A DNA stretch of 6,641 bases, taken from Nitrospira sp. Lineage in GTDB: Bacteria > Nitrospirota > Nitrospiria > Nitrospirales > Nitrospiraceae. The stretch lies in NCBI GenBank assembly GCA_025360665.1, contig JANYBU010000020.1, forward strand, positions 1-6,641, in the 5' to 3' direction. This document shows, piece by piece, positions 1-5,349 of this stretch. Numbering within the stretch: the stretch's first letter is position 1; every line of letters starts with the position of its first letter. The translations under genes were made by a program, and so were the position numbers. The notes beneath the pieces were generated by a model that worked only from the letters and a program-made list of their open reading frames with translations, ran no database searches and was not told where the DNA came from.

Positions 1-28
1 GTCTGCTTTAACCCGTTGGGAACCGACA

Positions 29-472
29 ATGACGCGCTGGAATCCATTCAAAGATTTGGAGGAGATGGAGAAGCGCCTCTCGACCTATTTGGGCCGCCCC
101 GCTGTTCGGACCGAGGCCGGGAAGGAAGCCATGACCGTCGCAGAATGGTCGCCGCTCGTCGACATTACGGAGGACGAGAAGGAATACCTCATCAAGGCGG
201 ATCTGCCGGAAGTGAAGAAAGAAGACGTCAAACTGACGGTCCAGGACGACGTGATGAGTATCTCCGGCGAGCGAAAGTATGAGAAAGAGGAAAAAGGGAA
301 GAAGTATCACCGTGTCGAGCGGGCCTACGGGAGCTTTATGCGGAGCTTCACCTTGCCGGAAGATGCCGACGGCAGCAAGGTCAGCGCGGAGTACAAAGAC
401 GGGGTCTTGAAAGTGCATCTGCCCAAGTCGGAGAAGGCGAAACCGAAATCCATCGAGGTGAAGGTCTCCTGA
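29..472 (+). CDS. Hsp20 / small heat-shock protein
   Basis: A 147-residue small heat-shock protein, an ATP-independent holdase that binds unfolding proteins in the cytoplasm and forms oligomers. The alpha-crystallin domain runs from about residue 40 (W40-SP-LVDI) to about 133. It contains the DLPEVKKEDVK strand region (58-68), the GER turn (80-82) and the hallmark DGVLKVHLPK stretch (124-133) with the conserved G-V-L at 125-127. The C-terminal tail carries an I-x-V motif (I142-E-V144), used in this family for oligomer contacts. The length is normal for bacterial class-A Hsp20. The N-terminal arm (WNPFKDLEEMEKRL) is also typical. The ATG at 29 puts this arm in the expected place, but the upstream Shine-Dalgarno is weak and most of the promoter lies outside the window. 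It is followed after 22 nt by a small membrane-protein gene, probably cotranscribed. Identification is firm; the inducing stress is not visible. Confidence 0.96.
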   Translation: MTRWNPFKDLEEMEKRLSTYLGRPAVRTEAGKEAMTVAEWSPLVDITEDEKEYLIKADLPEVKKEDVKLTVQDDVMSISGERKYEKEEKGKKYHRVERAYGSFMRSFTLPEDADGSKVSAEYKDGVLKVHLPKSEKAKPKSIEVKVS

Positions 473-480
473 GGACGACG

Positions 481-490
481 AAAGGAGGGG
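481..490 (+). promoter_or_regulatory. Strong Shine-Dalgarno site for the 51-residue small ORF
   Basis: AAAGGAGGGG lies 4 nt before the ATG at 495 and matches the anti-Shine-Dalgarno almost perfectly. It is the main support for the short ORF at 495-650 being translated. It follows the hsp20 stop by only 8 nt, which suggests cotranscription. Confidence 0.8.
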
Positions 491-494
491 TACA

Positions 495-650
495 ATGTTA
501 CGACATCCTCACTATCTTGAGCTTCCGTGGGACGTGCATGGGCATCATGAGGCCACGGAACCTCATCATCATCTGTGGTGGCTGATCGCGTTGCTGGTCC
601 TGCTCGCCATGTTTCTGATTGGCGTGGGAGTCACGCACGGAATCTTATGA
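495..650 (+). CDS. Small His-rich single-pass membrane protein (51 aa)
   Basis: A 51-residue ORF, short enough to be missed by length cutoffs. The N-terminal half is soluble and unusually rich in histidine: nine His in the whole protein (residues 4, 6, 15, 17, 18, 24, 25, 26 and 48), including HGHH and PHHH. Residues 27-46 (LWWLIALLVLLAMFLIGVGV) form one clear transmembrane helix, followed by the short tail THGIL. The Trp pair at the His/helix border looks like a membrane-interface anchor. I do not recognise a family. The His cluster next to the membrane could bind a metal ion or haem, but this is inference. The start is fixed by a very strong Shine-Dalgarno site just upstream. It sits 22 nt behind hsp20 and is probably in the same transcript, so a stress-related role is plausible. 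It could instead be a short cytochrome-oxidase-like accessory peptide. Confidence 0.75.
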   Translation: MLRHPHYLELPWDVHGHHEATEPHHHLWWLIALLVLLAMFLIGVGVTHGIL

Positions 651-720
651 GGGAACAGGATCAAGGCCCTAGCAGGAAGCTGAAATAGTTCGCCAGCACC
701 AGAGACCGTGGCGCGTGAAG

Positions 721-822
721 CGCGAGACCGGCGAGAAAGGCTCGGTCCGAAGTTCGGGGTTCGAAGTTCCGAAAACCTCGAACTTCGGACCTTGAACCCT
801 CGCCCGTCCCGCCGGTCTCGCG
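721..822. repeat. Nested intergenic palindrome (REP-like element, two 13-bp stems)
   Basis: The gap between the small ORF (ends 650) and the phosphoribosyltransferase holds a roughly 102-nt palindromic element. The outer arms are perfect 13-bp complements: CGCGAGACCGGCG at 721-733 and CGCCGGTCTCGCG at 810-822. Nested inside is a second perfect 13-bp pair: GGTCCGAAGTTCG at 744-756 and CGAACTTCGGACC at 779-791. The inner loop holds another copy of the motif (CGAAGTTC, 748-755 and 762-769; inverted copy GAACTTCG, 780-787). The RNA would fold into a long rod with an internal loop. It has no run of T after the stem, so it is not a classical intrinsic terminator. The layout fits a dispersed REP/BIME- or MITE-like repeat that could also stall transcription or protect mRNA ends. 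The rest of the gap (651-720, 823-917) shows no gene or convincing promoter. Confidence 0.75.
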
Positions 823-917
823 TGGCTACCCTGTGGGGTTGTGCTCCTCTTGTGCCACACGTACGGACCCTCGAAGTATTTGTGTGCCAATATAGTTTTA
901 CCGCAGCCTGCTAGATC

Positions 918-926
918 AAGGGAGGG
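918..926 (+). promoter_or_regulatory. Shine-Dalgarno site deciding the phosphoribosyltransferase start
   Basis: AAGGGAGGG precedes two adjacent start codons, GTG at 933 and ATG at 936. The gap is 6 nt to GTG and 9 nt to ATG, both usable. ATG is preferred because it is the stronger codon and gives the usual MFRNREEAG family N-terminus. Confidence 0.65.
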
Positions 927-935
927 AGAGGCGTG

Positions 936-1607
936 ATGTTTCGCAATCGCGAAGAAGCGGGCCGGATACTGGCCGATGAGCTGAGTCAATACCGCAACGA
1001 TCCGACAGCGTTGATTCTCGCTCTTCCGCGGGGCGGAGTGGCGGTCGGCTATCAACTCAGCCTGGCACTCCACCTTCCGCTGGACGTGTTCATTACCCGC
1101 AAAATCGGTGCGCCGGGCAATCCCGAGTATGCAATTGGAGCGGTGGCCGAGACGGGATCCCGCTATCTGAATCAAGAGGCGGTCAGCTCGTTTGGTCTAT
1201 CCCGGCATGAGCTGGACCGGTTGATTCATGTCCAGGAGAAAGAGATCGCCAGGCGTAAGGATCTGTACCGGCAGGGACGGCCGCTCCCGCAACTCACTGG
1301 CCGCACCGTGCTCTTGGTTGACGACGGCATCGCCACAGGCTCGACGTTCCTGGCCTCGGCACTCGCCATTCGCAGTTTGCAGCCCCGCCGCCTGGTGGGT
1401 GTGATTCCGGTCGGACCCCCGTCGACGATCCGTGAAGTTCGATCACATGTGGACGAGCTGGTGATTCTCATGACACCGGACCCGTTCTACGCCGTGGGAA
1501 ATTTCTTCACCGACTTCACGCAAGTCGAGGATCGCGACGTGATACAGTATCTCAATCTGGCCGAGGAGGCGATGCTCGAACGCACGCCCCCGTCACCAGC
1601 CTCGTAA
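936..1607 (+). CDS. Phosphoribosyltransferase family protein (COG1926-type)
   Basis: A 223-residue protein of the type I phosphoribosyltransferase fold. The PRPP-binding loop is clear at residues 125-137 (VLLVDDGIATGST: hydrophobic strand, two acidic residues, then G-x-A-T-G-S-T). Other family features are LPRGG at 30-34, RKIGAPGNPEYAIGAVAE at 55-72, which is characteristic of the COG1926 group, and a C-terminal PFYAVGNFFTDFTQVED stretch (183-199). Known type I enzymes transfer phosphoribose from PRPP to a base, but members of this group have no settled substrate and often sit beside stress genes, so I give no specific reaction. The length is normal and no key residue is missing. The gene follows the palindrome region and is followed after 34 nt by a zinc-ribbon gene with its own strong ribosome site, so the two are probably one operon. 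Confidence 0.92.
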   Translation: MFRNREEAGRILADELSQYRNDPTALILALPRGGVAVGYQLSLALHLPLDVFITRKIGAPGNPEYAIGAVAETGSRYLNQEAVSSFGLSRHELDRLIHVQEKEIARRKDLYRQGRPLPQLTGRTVLLVDDGIATGSTFLASALAIRSLQPRRLVGVIPVGPPSTIREVRSHVDELVILMTPDPFYAVGNFFTDFTQVEDRDVIQYLNLAEEAMLERTPPSPAS

Positions 1608-1641
1608 AACGTCTTGTCAGCCAAGGAGGGTACGCCGTAAC

Positions 1642-2142
1642 ATGTCCACCCATTCCAAGATCCCGTCAGGGCTGGGAGCTCGCAGAGACAAAACGTATCA
1701 AGAGGACGAACACGACACCTATAAACTGCAGGGGAAGCTCAAGGAGCCCACTGTCTGTCCAACATGCGGGGCAGTCTTTCACAAAGGGCGGTGGACCTGG
1801 GAAGCGAAACCGGCAGGTGCGCACGAGACTCTCTGTCCGGCTTGTCACCGGATCCACGATAAATACCCCAAGGGCCTCGTCACGATCAAAGGGCCGTTCA
1901 AAGATACCCAGCACGAACAGCTGGTCGGCGTCGTCAAAAACATGGAGGAAAAGGAGAAGAAGGAACACCCGCTCTCTCGGATCATGGCGATTGAATCACA
2001 ACCTGAGGGCCTGGTCATTTCCACGACCGATACCCATCTACCCCAGAGAATCGGCGAGGCGCTGAAACAGGCCTACCACGGGGAGCTGGGGTTGCATTAC
2101 GACCAGGATGAACAATTCGTACGGGTCACATGGACTCGCTGA
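1642..2142 (+). CDS. BCAM0308-like zinc-ribbon protein
   Basis: A 166-residue, highly charged cytoplasmic protein with two CxxC pairs, C39-P-T-C42 and C65-P-A-C68, spaced 22 residues apart as in a zinc ribbon. The segments EHDTYK (23-28), EPTVCPTCGAVF (35-46), HPLSRIMAIE (109-118), TTDTHLPQRIGEAL (128-141) and AYHGEL (144-149) match what I remember of the BCAM0308 family of uncharacterised proteins; this is recall, not a search. The zinc ribbon and a C-terminal alpha/beta part resemble RNA-binding or ribosome-associated proteins such as the NMD3 N-terminus, but no function is established. AAGGAGGG at 1623-1630 supports the ATG at 1642. It lies between the phosphoribosyltransferase and an exported NTF2-like protein. 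No signal peptide or membrane segment is present. Being a real gene is near certain; its role is unknown. Confidence 0.9.
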   Translation: MSTHSKIPSGLGARRDKTYQEDEHDTYKLQGKLKEPTVCPTCGAVFHKGRWTWEAKPAGAHETLCPACHRIHDKYPKGLVTIKGPFKDTQHEQLVGVVKNMEEKEKKEHPLSRIMAIESQPEGLVISTTDTHLPQRIGEALKQAYHGELGLHYDQDEQFVRVTWTR

Positions 2143-2160
2143 GCCCTGGTCCCAACCCTT

Positions 2161-2166
2161 GAGGAG
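2161..2166 (+). promoter_or_regulatory. Shine-Dalgarno site before a short leader ORF
   Basis: GAGGAG lies 6 nt before the ATG at 2173. It is well placed for the 29-codon ORF there, and too far from the ATG at 2259 to serve the downstream gene directly. The NTF2-like gene itself has only a weak site (GGTGGG, 2250-2255). Confidence 0.45.
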
Positions 2167-2172
2167 AAGAAT

Positions 2173-2262
2173 ATGACCGCCAACCCTAGGACGACACGCA
2201 ATGGGCAATTCGGCACGATCACACGTCGTGATCACTGCCTGTCGACGACGGTGGGCCGATGA
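2173..2262 (+). CDS. Possible 29-codon leader ORF coupled to the NTF2-like gene
   Basis: ATG at 2173 begins a 29-residue ORF (starts MTANPRTTRNGQFG, ends STTVGR) whose TGA at 2260-2262 overlaps the ATG at 2259 of the next gene in an ATGA arrangement. The peptide is basic and hydrophilic and has no recognisable domain. A good GAGGAG site precedes it, and a 6-bp hairpin (GATCAC 2217-2222, GTGATC 2228-2233, 5-nt loop) lies inside it. The arrangement fits a leader that brings ribosomes to a downstream start with a weak ribosome site. It may instead be the old N-terminus of the downstream gene put out of frame by a small indel, or chance. Confidence 0.35.
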   Translation: MTANPRTTRNGQFGTITRRDHCLSTTVGR

Positions 2263-2834
2263 CCGGCCTCACGCCGTCTGTGGCCATGGCACGGCCGATG
2301 TGGTCCTATCCCAGTCGATGGATACTTGTCGCTGTGGCGGCGCTCAGCCTTGCGACCGGAACGATGGGACAGGCGACGACGTCCATTCAAAAGAGCGCGG
2401 TCGTGGAGGTGGATCAGGCCACCGTCAATCAGATCCTGGATGTGTTTCACAAGGCTGAATCAGCCATCGATGCGGGAAATCTTGACGGCATCATGGCGCT
2501 CTATGCAACCCAGTACAACTATCATGGGTTGAAACAGGCGGATATTCGTAAGATCTGGTTCGACCTGTTCGAGGAATACCATGACCTGAGCGAGGTGCAT
2601 TTCTTTTTGAAGATCGCCAAAGTGGGATCGGGCTCCAACGCCATCATCGAAGTGACCTGCACGGGGAGCTTGTCGGGCCGCTCGAAGACCAGCGGCCTCC
2701 GCGTGCCGATCGACAGCTGGTACGAAGAAGTGCATTATCTGACGCTTGAGGACGGCGTCTGGCGCATTCGGGGAAATGCCGGCGACCGGCCACGGGTCTT
2801 GCCGTTCGGCACGGCACCGCACCCGTTATTCTGA
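2259..2834 (+). CDS. Exported NTF2/SnoaL-like domain protein
   Basis: A 191-residue protein with an N-terminal signal sequence: basic residues ending at R20, hydrophobic core WILVAVAALSLATGTMG (21-37) and a likely signal-peptidase I site after GQA (37-39). The mature part begins with a helix (VDQATVNQILDVFHKAESAIDAGNLDGIMALYA, positions 51-83) whose AIDAGNLDGIMALYA segment is typical of SnoaL/NTF2-like cone folds. An aromatic-rich middle follows, then late beta strands with WYEEVHYLTLEDGVWRI (154-170), the usual closing strands of this fold. These domains bind small ligands or serve as lyases or isomerases; no catalytic set is clear, so no reaction is given. The start is chosen because it is the first in-frame ATG after the stop at 2229 and overlaps the leader ORF; ATG at 2286 or 2298 would also leave a working signal. 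It lies 17 nt before the universal stress gene. Confidence 0.8.
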   Translation: MTGLTPSVAMARPMWSYPSRWILVAVAALSLATGTMGQATTSIQKSAVVEVDQATVNQILDVFHKAESAIDAGNLDGIMALYATQYNYHGLKQADIRKIWFDLFEEYHDLSEVHFFLKIAKVGSGSNAIIEVTCTGSLSGRSKTSGLRVPIDSWYEEVHYLTLEDGVWRIRGNAGDRPRVLPFGTAPHPLF

Positions 2835-2851
2835 ATTATGGAGAGACGACA

Positions 2852-3709
2852 ATGAGAATCGTAGTTGGCGTGGATTGGTCGGATGAGGCTTTTGCCGCCG
2901 TGGAACAGATCGGATTACTCTACCGCCCGGACGACGTCGTGCTCGTACATGGCGTGGATCTTGGCATGCTCCAGTCTCCCCTCGTGGCCGGGGCAGTCAA
3001 TCTGCAAGGATACGACGATTTCCGTCAAGCCTTGATCGATGCTGGTCGCCAGGCCATTGAACGCTGCCGCACCCTGCTGTCGGCTGAGACCCCCTCCATC
3101 CGGACGTTATGCGAAGTCCAGCACCCAGCCGCCTTCATTCTCGATAGCGCCACTGCGGTAAAGGCCGACCTCATCGCAATGGGCACACACGATCACAGCC
3201 GGCTGACAGAAGTGTTTGCCGGCAGCGTTTCGCACCGCATCCTGCTCCATGCCACAGTGCCGACCTTGATCGTGAAAGGGAAAGCTCGCCCCATCACCCG
3301 CGTCCTCCTGGCGGCGGAAGGCCGCGAGGATGCGATCCGTCTGCACACGTGGCTGACGGCGCACCCCTTCAAGAACCCCGTCGCGGTCACCATCCTCTCG
3401 GTCGTCCCCTCGCTCCACAATGTCAGCGAGCATTTGATGGTGGGACTCGAAGGCTGGTCTGAGCAAAGTGAGCGGTATGCTGAACAGGTCGTGAACGACA
3501 CGGCCCAGGCGTTGGCCAGCCCGCACTTCACAGTGTCTACCATGGTCCGCACGGGTGATCCCGTCACCACCGTGTGCGAAGTGGGAAATAGCCACGACCT
3601 CATCGTGGTCGGCTCCCATGGGCGGAAGGGGCTCGATCGTTTCTTGCTGGGCAGCGTGTCGCACGGGATCGTGCATCGGGCCGGCTGCTCCGTACTCGTG
3701 GTGCGCTGA
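2852..3709 (+). CDS. Tandem universal stress protein (two UspA domains)
   Basis: A 285-residue cytoplasmic protein made of two UspA domains, about 1-142 and 147-285. Each begins with a hydrophobic beta strand (MRIVVGVDWSDEA, and ITRVLLAAEG) and ends with the Usp nucleotide-binding region and a hydrophobic strand. The second domain has a perfect ATP motif G-x2-G-x9-G-S: G254, G257, G267, S268. The first has the same spacing but Asp at the second glycine (G111, D114, G124, S125), so only the second half is clearly set up to bind ATP. Tandem Usps of this length are common and act in stress survival and energy-limited persistence; no specific partner can be named. GGAGAG at 2840-2845 supports the ATG at 2852. 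It follows the NTF2-like gene by 17 nt and precedes the cytochrome gene by 49 nt. Confidence 0.96.
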   Translation: MRIVVGVDWSDEAFAAVEQIGLLYRPDDVVLVHGVDLGMLQSPLVAGAVNLQGYDDFRQALIDAGRQAIERCRTLLSAETPSIRTLCEVQHPAAFILDSATAVKADLIAMGTHDHSRLTEVFAGSVSHRILLHATVPTLIVKGKARPITRVLLAAEGREDAIRLHTWLTAHPFKNPVAVTILSVVPSLHNVSEHLMVGLEGWSEQSERYAEQVVNDTAQALASPHFTVSTMVRTGDPVTTVCEVGNSHDLIVVGSHGRKGLDRFLLGSVSHGIVHRAGCSVLVVR

Positions 3710-3758
3710 CCGCCAATCGACCGTCCTCAGCGATTCATTCATGAAAGGATGCAGGGCT

Positions 3759-4121
3759 ATGAACGTTCGAGTGATACTGAGCGTGCTGTTACTGGTGATG
3801 GGATGCAGCACATGGGTCGCCGCACAAGCGGTGCGCGGGAACCCTCAAGCCGGCCAGGTGGTGTATGACAAGAATTGCCTGCGCTGTCACGGCGAGAAGC
3901 TAGATGGGGACGGGCCGGATGGGCAGTACCTGATCGTACGCCCTACAAACCTCCAGTCCATCACCTCGCGCTCCAAAACCGATTGGGAACTCTTGATCAC
4001 GATCTCGCACGGGGCAGCCTTCACCCCCATGCATGGGTTCCGGGGGAAGCTGACCGACCAACAAGTGATGGATGTGCTGGCCTATGTGCGGATGATGGCA
4101 CCGTTCGACCCGCTCAGTTGA
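3759..4121 (+). CDS. Exported monohaem cytochrome c (class I type)
   Basis: A 120-residue secreted or membrane-attached c-type cytochrome that would carry electrons in the periplasm. The haem-attachment motif is C40-L-R-C43-H44, with His44 as one axial ligand. M91 in TPMHGF is the likely distal Met ligand, and the final helix LTDQQVMDVLAYVRMM (98-113) is the standard C-terminal helix of the fold. The segments GNPQAGQVVYDKNC (27-40) and GEKLDGDGPDG (45-55) are typical of short alkane-respiration or oxidase-associated cytochromes. The N-terminal signal (VRVILSVLLLVMGCSTWVAAQA, residues 3-24) could be cut after AQA or, through VMGC, yield a lipoprotein at Cys16. AAAGGA at 3744-3749 favours ATG 3759 over ATG 3741. 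It lies 22 nt before a gene for an exported thiol-redox protein, which suggests a shared periplasmic redox role. Confidence 0.93.
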   Translation: MNVRVILSVLLLVMGCSTWVAAQAVRGNPQAGQVVYDKNCLRCHGEKLDGDGPDGQYLIVRPTNLQSITSRSKTDWELLITISHGAAFTPMHGFRGKLTDQQVMDVLAYVRMMAPFDPLS

Positions 4122-4183
4122 CATTCTGCGTGGCGACGGAGTCATGACCCCGCACCGACTCTTCGTCCTGGCGCTTGTCCTGA

Positions 4184-4507
4184 CCGCTCGGGAGCGCGGC
4201 AGTCGAGCCTGCCAGTGAACAGCCGGATATCGAGGTCTTTGTCCGCCAAGGCTGTCCGCATTGCACAGAGGCCAAACGGTTTCTCGAAGACTTTCGGCGC
4301 GACCGGCCAAGCCTTCGGATCGTGCTTCGCGATGGCGGACAGGACCCAACCGCCTTGCGCCAACTGCAAGAATTGGCTGCCCGGTATGGCGTCCAGATAC
4401 TGGGTGTGCTGGCTTTTCATCTACGCGGCAATCTGATCGTTGGGTACTCCGAAGCAGAATCGACCGGTACGAAAATCACGGCACTCCTCGATCAGCCTCT
4501 GCCGTAA
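4184..4507 (+). other. Thioredoxin-fold segment of the broken gene, without a start codon
   Basis: This frame opens after TGA 4181-4183 and encodes a glutaredoxin-like domain: DIEVFVRQGCPHC, then EAKRFLEDFRRDRP and a QDPTALRQLQELAARYGVQ helix, ending at TAA 4505-4507. No ATG, GTG or TTG occurs in frame before GTG 4322, which lies past the active-site cysteines, so this part cannot be started properly in its own frame. Joining it to the hydrophobic leader in the preceding frame (MTPHRLFVLALVLTA, 4144-4188) by skipping C4189 gives a good exported N-terminus continuing GSAAVEPASE. The cis-proline loop reads GVLAF rather than the usual GVPAF. Confidence 0.7.
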
Positions 4508-4558
4508 GCCGCAGGCAGTTTACCTCAAAGACATCTGCCGGATTGAAACCGATTCCTC

Positions 4559-5071
4559 ATGCATCGATACGGCGCCCCTCCTCCTCGTCCTTCTGACAGT
4601 ATTGATACTTCCTGGTTTGCTCGTCTCAGTGCCGGCGAACTGGGGCTCCCGCTCTTCACCATCGTCACCGGACTCATGGACGGGTTCAACCCCTGCGCGA
4701 TGTGGGTGCTGCTTTTCCTGTTGTCATTGCTCGTCAATCTTCAAGATCGACGGAAGATGGCCGTCATCGCCGAAACCTTCGTCCTCGTCAGCGGCTTAGT
4801 GTATTTTGCCTTCATGGCAGCCTGGCTCAACATATTTCTCCTGATCGGCCTCTCACTCCCCATCCAGATCGGTCTCGGCGGCGTCGCCCTCTTGGTAGGA
4901 ATGGTCAATGTGAAGGACTTCTTTGCGCTGCATTGCGGCATCTCGCTGAGCATTCCTGAATCCGCAAAGCCGGGATTGTACTCCAGGATCCGGGGGATAC
5001 TCCAAGCCGACAACCTCACTGGCGCCCTGGCAGGACTCGTGAACCTGGTCGAACTGCTATGTACTGCCTGA
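4559..5071 (+). other. Membrane-domain ORF of the broken gene, first part (170 codons)
   Basis: This ORF contains GLPLFTIVTGLMDGFNPC followed by AMWVLLFLLSLLVNL, a second strongly hydrophobic stretch (MAVIAETFVLVSGLVYFAFM onward) and a third (IQIGLGGVALLVGMVNVKDFF). SIPESAKPGLYSRIRGIL and VELLCTA come next, and TGA 5069-5071 ends it directly after the second redox cysteine. The ATG at 4559 has no Shine-Dalgarno and its first ~10 residues look like linker DNA read out of frame, so it is probably not a real start. If translated alone it would give a truncated membrane protein lacking the last two helices. Confidence 0.6.
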
Positions 5072-5110
5072 TTCCCTGCCCTCTACACGCAGATTCTCAC
5101 CCTTCAACAT

Positions 5111-5317
5111 ATGCCTTCATGGAAATACTATGGCTATCTCGGCCTCTATAACCTGGCTTACATCTTCGATGCCAGCCTTATGGTCATGATCGCGGTGGTC
5201 ACGCTGAGTCGCAGGAAACTACAAGAGCGCGCAGGACACTGGCTGAAGTTGACCAGCGGCCTGGTGATGGCCGGGCTAGGGGCCATCTTGCTTCTTCAAC
5301 CCAAGTGGCTTATGTGA
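5111..5317 (+). other. Membrane-domain ORF of the broken gene, last part (68 codons)
   Basis: This is in the same frame as the segment ending at 5071 and continues its fold: after the TGA come FPALYTQILTLQHMPSW, then KYYGYLGLYNLAYIF, a membrane stretch (LMVMIAVVTL), SRRKLQERAGHWLK and a last helix (LTSGLVMAGLGAILLL), ending QPKWLM. The ATG at 5111 lies inside the fold and has no ribosome site, so this is the 3' part of the same gene, not an independent small protein. Confidence 0.7.
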
Positions 5318-5349
5318 TTCATGTGCAGAAAGGAACAGCCCATTTAGCC

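Larger units (their letters stand above)
4144..5317 (+). pseudogene. Decayed fusion gene: exported glutaredoxin/thioredoxin domain plus DsbD/CcdA-like membrane domain
   Basis: Read across frames, this interval encodes one protein: a signal peptide, a thioredoxin fold with GCPHC (TGT CCG CAT TGC at 4253-4264), a short Cys-containing linker, and a polytopic membrane domain with the paired cysteines of DsbD/CcdA-like electron transporters (NPC, TGC 4694-4696; ELLC, TGT 5060-5062). Intact fused proteins of this order are what I remember from other bacteria; they would move reducing power across the inner membrane to periplasmic thiols. Here the reading is broken. The signal peptide (ATG 4144) is one base out of frame with the thioredoxin fold. 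The linker lies in a third frame between TAA 4505 and about 4580. TGA 5069-5071 stands where the family has glycine in CTAGFP. The cis-proline codon is Leu (CTG 4409-4411). At least one lesion is a substitution, so sequencing indels alone do not explain it. An alternative reading is two separate live genes split near 4507-4559. Confidence 0.75.

Noticed and set aside
744..822. Intrinsic terminator made by the palindrome.
   Set aside because: The stems are very long and nested, and no T-rich tract follows either arm, so a repeat element fits better.
891..896. TATAGT as a -10 box for the phosphoribosyltransferase gene.
   Set aside because: No -35 hexamer resembling TTGACA lies 15-18 nt upstream, so a promoter cannot be supported.
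708..914. A 68-codon + strand frame in the intergenic gap.
   Set aside because: It reads through the palindrome, which explains its repeated Arg-rich content, and it has no ribosome site.
3107..3811. A 234-codon open frame on the - strand.
   Set aside because: It lies antisense to the universal stress protein and cytochrome start, whose motifs are unmistakable. It has no domain text or ribosome site, and long antisense frames are common in GC-rich DNA.
4184..4216. Programmed ribosomal frameshift joining the signal peptide to the thioredoxin fold.
   Set aside because: No slippery heptamer or stimulatory stem is evident, and the other lesions in the same gene make decay simpler.
5069..5110. 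Selenocysteine insertion at TGA 5069.
   Set aside because: The family position is not a cysteine or selenocysteine site, and no SECIS-like hairpin is apparent just downstream.
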